DNA of 64,000 nt, from contig NW_006921533.1 in the NCBI RefSeq assembly GCF_000340215.1, forward strand, positions 4,242,979 to 4,306,978. The letters are read 5' to 3'. Positions within the stretch are counted from its first letter, which is position 1. Each line of letters starts with the position of its first letter. Below are positions 59,505 through 64,000 of this stretch, in pieces. This DNA is from Pseudocercospora fijiensis CIRAD86 (Eukaryota; Ascomycota; Dothideomycetes; Mycosphaerellales; Mycosphaerellaceae). Made by a program: the position numbers and the translations under genes. Under the pieces are notes generated by a model that saw only the letters and a program-made list of their open reading frames with translations, did no database searches and was not told where the DNA came from.

Positions 59505-60131
59505 ATGGCACAGCAAGGTACATCTTCTGGTCACCCGATCACCGTTCTCACTGTACGGGCTCTATTCTTGATTACACTCGGAACGAAGAGCGCTAACAGC
59601 AACACAGCAAGATCTAGTCCACAAGCTCCCCTCGCACAGCCCGATTCTATTCGCCCAGAAGAAGGCCAAGAACCTCTCCTTCGAGACAATTGCGAAAGAT
59701 CTTGGGCGTGATGAAGTAGCTGCTGCCGCGATCTTCTATGGACAGGCAAAGGCATCCGATGAAGATATCTCCAAACTTGCCAAGCTTTTGGACATCCCAG
59801 AGGCAACGCTTCGCGAGACTGAGATCGTAGGACTGCCAGACCGAGGACGATCGATGGAGATGCCACCAAAAGAGCCTTTGATGTACCGTCTGTATGAGAT
59901 CGTGCAAAACTATGGATATGCGTACAAGGCCGTCATTAACGAGAAGTTTGGAGATGGCATCATGAGCGCTATTTCCTACTCAACAAAGGTGGAAAAGGAG
60001 ACAGATGAGAAGGGCGACTGGGTCAAAATCACAATGCGCGGAAAGTGGTAAGTCCAGTGGCGGCGGAGACTGGTGATGCCTTGGGAGATATGGCTGACAC
60101 AGAATCCAGGCTTCCATACACTCGGTTCTAG
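59505..60131 (+). CDS. cyn1: Cyanate hydratase (cyanase), 3 exons
   Basis: Exons 59,505-59,517, 59,612-60,047 and 60,110-60,131 join to 156 residues, the family length. It converts cyanate and bicarbonate to ammonia and CO2 (EC 4.2.1.104). The 13-nt first exon codes MAQQ. The acceptor at 59,611 (not 59,602) was chosen because it gives the in-frame [20 protein letters not shown] start. A helical DNA-binding-like N-domain ([18 protein letters not shown]) is followed by the catalytic domain [15 protein letters not shown] (Arg97, Glu100) and [11 protein letters not shown] (Ser123), matching the Arg/Glu/Ser triad. The C-terminus is GKWLPYTRF, across intron 2. Cytosolic. Confidence 0.92.
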
Positions 60132-60835
60132 ACAATCGTCGATGTACCGTGAGCCTTGTAGAAACCAGATTCACTTTTGACCTGCGGTAATGACAGTACT
60201 TACAATTTCTGAACGAGAGAAAGTCTTCTTGCAATGTTAACACTGCTCAACGGATCGCAGGTCTTGCTTGGCGATTTAGGACTTCTTCGGTGTACTCAAC
60301 CGAGTACTTAGGGACATGGAACAGATCTCGGTATATCTAGTCGATAGCACGCGGCGATGAGACACCACATTGCTTGCACGACGCACGCCACAATTTCCGG
60401 CTCGACCGCTCAAGATCCTGCGTCAACCGTCTTTGCTTCAGCTTGAAACGACAAGGTTAGACCTTGTTGACGACGCACCTCAGCTTCAGCTAATGTTTGT
60501 GGAATCGAGAAAGAGAACAGTGTGAACATAAAAACGTTCGCACAGGGAGCTGCTGAACATATTCTGTGATTGACAACTTGTGACGATGAGTTTGCGAGGT
60601 GCACATGCACTCACTCTGATGACAATGCCGCGCATGTGAGGCGACCTACGCCAATGCTCGTTCACGCAGAGTTATCGTCAAACATTTAGCTTCAAGCAAT
60701 CAAGCATAAAAGCGTCGATAGAGATCACTTGGCAACGCTAATCGACGAGTCGAAGATATCATCAGCGCTGCAGTCCGCAGTTCAAAGCATTGACGCTCTG
60801 CTCATCGCATCTATCTGGTTAAAAGGCGCAAGGCA
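60132..60835. other. Intergenic
   Basis: No gene supported; short frames only. Confidence 0.5.
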
Positions 60836-61451
60836 ATGGGTTGCGCCGGCTCCAAACCACGCCCAGTTGTCGGCCATACGAATCGATATTCCACCACCAT
60901 GTCGAATGCAAGCACGCTAGTAGCACCCCGGATCAGCATTCATTCCACAGAAGGGCACTCTGATGTGTCCCGCCCTCCAATGGTCCCTCGAAAGCTCACA
61001 CTCAGCGAGATCTTCGATCCTGATGAGATTGCAGCGGACGGACATGTTCGAAGCCCAAGCGGCAATTTCCTGGACGCGAAGCAGTTTCGAGAACATCCCA
61101 AGCGACCATTGTGTATGAATATGCGTTGCAATCAAGTTTTTGCTACTCTATGCTAATCAGTTGAGCAGGCATGCGGGAGCGACAAGAGCGAATCCTGCAG
61201 AGGACCCAGAAGCAACGGGAGTTGGGCATGGCTAGTCCTACTCAGATCGCTCCATTTGCATTTGAGAAGGACCACTTCGATTTCGGGAATACGACTACTG
61301 TCCAGGCTCAAAGCCGGGAAGGTGAGAGGAAGGCATCTCAGGTATGCTATCTGCTTGTGCATGTTTCTCGAGCTTTGCTGATTTGGCCGTCAAGGGACGA
61401 ACTTTTGAGCAGAATCACAGCGCACGTACATCAAGGGAGCGCTCAACGTGA
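60836..61451 (+). CDS. Small conserved-looking protein with MGC N-terminus (3 exons)
   Basis: Exons 60,836-61,112, 61,169-61,341 and 61,413-61,451 join in frame to 162 residues. The N-terminus MGCAGSK fits N-myristoylation at Gly2 and palmitoylation at Cys3, suggesting membrane association. The middle is ordered-looking: PRKLTLSEIFDPDEIAADGH, then SPSGNFLDAKQF, then MRERQERILQRTQKQREL, a likely helix. I do not recognise a named family. The last intron (61,342-61,412) is less certain; without it the frame runs to 61,644. Confidence 0.55.
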
Positions 61452-61889
61452 GGTCTGGACTCTCGATGTGAGAAAAGGGCATCTGGTGGGGGTGGACGGG
61501 CATGATCGTTTGAGAAGATCAGCTCGAGAAGTTGATTTTGAGCAGCCTTCTTGTGATTTGGTCTCTCTCTTCGACCAAGCATGCTGTCGTGTGGAAGTGA
61601 AGTTATCTGGTAGAATCAGGGGGCCTTGTGAAGAGCTGAGATGAAATTGAAGTGAATGTTTGCGCGCGCCTGAAGTCAAGCTTGCGACTGTTGATGGCAT
61701 CGCACTTTCCCTGACTTGCTTCACCCTCACTTCGGACACGCACACACTGACCGCTCCACACCTGCAGAAACCTTTGGTGCCGGACAGCCACTCCTTACAA
61801 CTTCGACTTCACCACCATCCTCCCACAAAGCCATATCGAGTCACCAACGGCCCATACAAGCTGAACATTACCACATCTCAACAGCCATC
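61452..61889. other. Intergenic before the zinc-finger gene
   Basis: No gene. The zinc-finger frame stays open upstream to 61,716, but the upstream part is low complexity and looks like 5' leader. Confidence 0.5.
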
Positions 61890-63284
61890 ATGTCTTCAGA
61901 CTCCGACTCCGAGACCACCACCACGCTGACCAGCGAGCAGCGCAAGGCCTCCCAAGGCAAGCCTGTACCATGCAGCTATGCTGACTGCCAACACCGCTTT
62001 GACACAGTCGAAGACATGATCCATCACAAGATTCGTGAGCCATCCCACTTCTACTGCAAGAAATGCAAGGTCGACTGCGCGGATTGGGAGGGTCTGCTGG
62101 CACATCAGGTCGACATGATGGCGCCTTTCCTGGGCGAGAAGAAGAGAGATAGCGGCGAGCGTCCGACGCACATCGTGTGCGAGCTCTGTGGAATAACTTT
62201 CAAGAGCATGGGCGGTCGCAGAGATCACCGTAGGCAAGCTCATCCAGCTGACCAAGACGTCGAGTGCCCAGGCTGTAGCTGCAAGTTTCCACGAGCATCG
62301 CACTTGATCGATCACCTCGAGCAGGGTCGCTGCTCGCGCTTTACCAAGGACCAATTCTACTCACATATGCAGCATAAGTACATCCTCTCACAAGTCATGA
62401 AGAATCCTGGAATATTCTCCGAGCTGGTCATGCAGAACCAAAAGCAGCTTCTTCCGCCGATGGAACAGCTGTCAATCAAGTCTGATGCTGAGGCTGAGGA
62501 TCCGGATGAAGGCGGTGTTTCGATTTTGGAGGAGTATGATGAAGCTCAGCAGAGTGGCTACAAGCCTCTGGAGCCCGAGCGGTCTCTGATGGACTTTCAT
62601 GATCATGCCAGTGTGAAAGCGTGGCCAAAATTGTCTTCTCGGGCCACATCGAGAGCCGGCGCTCCTTCAGCCACTTCTTCTGCTTGGACCAGCGGCAGGC
62701 TCTCAAAGGCGCCCCAAAAGGTCGAGACATCTAGCCAACCAGCGGCAGGCAAGTGGGACGCGATCACCAAGTTCCATCGCGAGCAAAGCAAGAACACGAA
62801 TCTGCTAAACACCCATTTCTGGAACGATGAGCAATACTTCTGGAACGAGTTTCTCCAGTGCTACGTTTGCCCTCTGCCCGCCTGCCAGTCCCAGACCGCC
62901 CTCTCCAACACATTTACTACCCTCGACGAGATCAAGCAGCACATTGAGCTGGCGCACCTGCGTAGCTTCTACCGATGCGAGGGCTGCTACAAGAGATTCA
63001 ATACGTGCGCTGCTCTTGTAGGTCATGTCGAGGCTACTCAAAAATGCGGCATTCGTCAGAGCGACAAGTTCAAGAAGGTGAGGAACAATTTCGAAATCGC
63101 TACTCTATTCAATGCGCTAACTGATGTGTAGTTCATCAACGAGGTCACAGGAGGCTTTCTGGTCGCTGAGCGCGTTGCCGAGTCTAAGATTTACGGCAGG
63201 GACATGTCTGTCGTGAAGCTTGGCGAAAAGCCACTCAATGGCGTGACGTCTACCAAATACACTAGCAAGAGTCCATATGAGTGA
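61890..63284 (+). CDS. C2H2 zinc-finger protein (2 exons)
   Basis: Exon 1 (61,890-63,077) and exon 2 (63,132-63,284) give 446 residues. The start was chosen at MSSDSDSE, after a leader with no protein character. Zinc-finger-like motifs are CSYADCQHRF (about residue 29), a CKKC..H finger, CELCGITF..HRRQAH (the best match to the C2H2 consensus), CPGCSCKF..H, and two C-terminal fingers, CPLPAC..H..H and CEGCYKRF..H. The middle is acidic then Ser-rich. The C-terminus is GRDMSVVKLGEK..STKYTSKSPYE. Probably nuclear; role unknown. Splicing at 63,078-63,131 removes a stop and extends a sensible C-terminus. Confidence 0.82.
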
Positions 63285-63450
63285 TTAGGAACACTGATAT
63301 GAAAAGATTCATCACCACGGACACTTCCCAAGCAAGGCGATTGTTGCGTGATCCACACGCATCGAGGGAGGATAGCATACATGCAAAGCCTAGCATTGGT
63401 CTTCAGAAGGCGTCTTGCATACAAAGCACAGAAATGCAGAATGGGATATC

Positions 63451-63490
63451 TTCTTCTTCTTCTTCTTCTTCTTCTTCTTCTTCTTCTTCT
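63451..63490. repeat. (TTC)n microsatellite
   Basis: About 13 copies, lying directly before the GMC remnant. Confidence 0.95.
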
Positions 63491-63496
63491 AGGTCA

Positions 63497-63834
63497 CTTC
63501 TCAATCTGCACATTTTGTTCGCGAGCGCCAGCTCACGATGTATCATCCCATTGGAACTAGTGCAATGCTGCCGCAAGTTGATGGCGGTGTGGTGGACACC
63601 AAACGGCAGCTGCATGGCGTTGATGGCCTACTTGTCGTGGATGCTTCCGTGTTCCCGCTCCATGTCCAAGGCAATATAATAAGTTTGGTGTATTCTCTGA
63701 CGGAGAAGGCGGCTCATCTGATTAAGGTGGAACATGCTCCTGACACCAGTATCATGGCGCGAACGGTATGCCCAAACTTGTCTATGAGATGGATGGCGCA
63801 TCAGACTCATGCTCTGCCTCATCGCCAAAATTGA
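63497..63834 (+). pseudogene. C-terminal remnant of a GMC oxidoreductase
   Basis: The frame contains MYHPIGTSAMLP, GGVVDTK, VDGLLVVDASVFP and GNIISLVYSLTEKAAHLI. These are the C-terminal signature of glucose-methanol-choline FAD oxidoreductases (normally HPVGTCAM, then DASVFP, then GN, then AE.AA), including the catalytic His region. The FAD-binding N-terminal 450 or so residues are absent: upstream is the (TTC)n tract and then the zinc-finger gene. It is a broken fragment. The tail after residue 80 of the remnant has lost family similarity. No CpA-to-TpA damage is obvious here. Confidence 0.75.
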
Positions 63835-64000
63835 AGGCCGGATACACGACTTTTCGTGCCTGAGCATTAGAAACATCTCGCAGGAAAGCGTTCTGGGCCC
63901 AGAAAACCCCGTCAAATGACATGTCGTACTATAGAATACGGAAGGGACTGAGTCAGCGAGTGGTGTCTCTTTCATAATGCTCTGGGGCTCTATGCACTTA

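Noticed and set aside
63281..63679. 132-residue poly-Ser protein
   Set aside because: Created by the (TTC)n tract. It conflicts with the frame carrying GMC similarity.

Overview
The window looks like chromosomal DNA of a filamentous ascomycete, probably a Dothideomycete. Genes carry short GT-AG introns (47-157 nt) with CTAAT or CTGAC-type branch sites. Typical fungal genes are present: cutinase, cyanase, hybrid histidine kinase, mitochondrial bS6m and the glycine cleavage H protein. The genome is sharply two-speed: balanced-composition gene islands (about 19,490-32,100 and 58,745-64,000) sit between repeat tracts (1-19,490 and 32,101-58,745). The tracts are full of TpA and CTAG, and old reading frames are peppered with TAG stops. 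That pattern fits repeat-induced point mutation (RIP; C-to-T in CpA, both strands).

The main discovery candidate is a large, repeated two-gene element. Three copies lie in the same orientation: unit A (about 1,900-11,520), unit B (32,270-44,720) and unit C (about 45,230-55,520). Each has a forward gene of the DUF6589 type, a 2-2.4 kb non-coding core, and a convergent reverse gene for a RecQ-like helicase. Unit B is bounded by near-perfect 25-bp terminal inverted repeats flanked by TA, so it looks like a 12.45-kb DNA transposon. The non-coding core is visibly better conserved between units than the genes are.

Other repeats are: a MULE transposase fragment at the left edge (1-about 800, minus); a second MULE (19,109 to about 12,665, minus) split by a nested LINE-type retrotransposon (14,122-19,022) with a 16-bp target-site duplication; three members of a small TIR (MITE-like) family (12,478; 32,101; 45,079); an unrecognised degraded gene (about 55,660-57,246); and a Tc1/mariner-like element (about 57,351-58,732).

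Gene island 1 holds, in order, an alpha/beta-hydrolase, a PAS/hybrid histidine kinase, a BTB protein, the divergent mitochondrial pair MRP17 and GCSH on a 244-bp shared promoter, a secreted cutinase and a 2EXR/F-box-like protein. Island 2 holds cyanase with a perfect 26-bp palindrome in its promoter, a small MGC-start protein, a C2H2 zinc-finger protein and a truncated GMC oxidoreductase remnant. Exon structures were worked out by hand from splice sites and frame; every multi-exon model given closes in frame.
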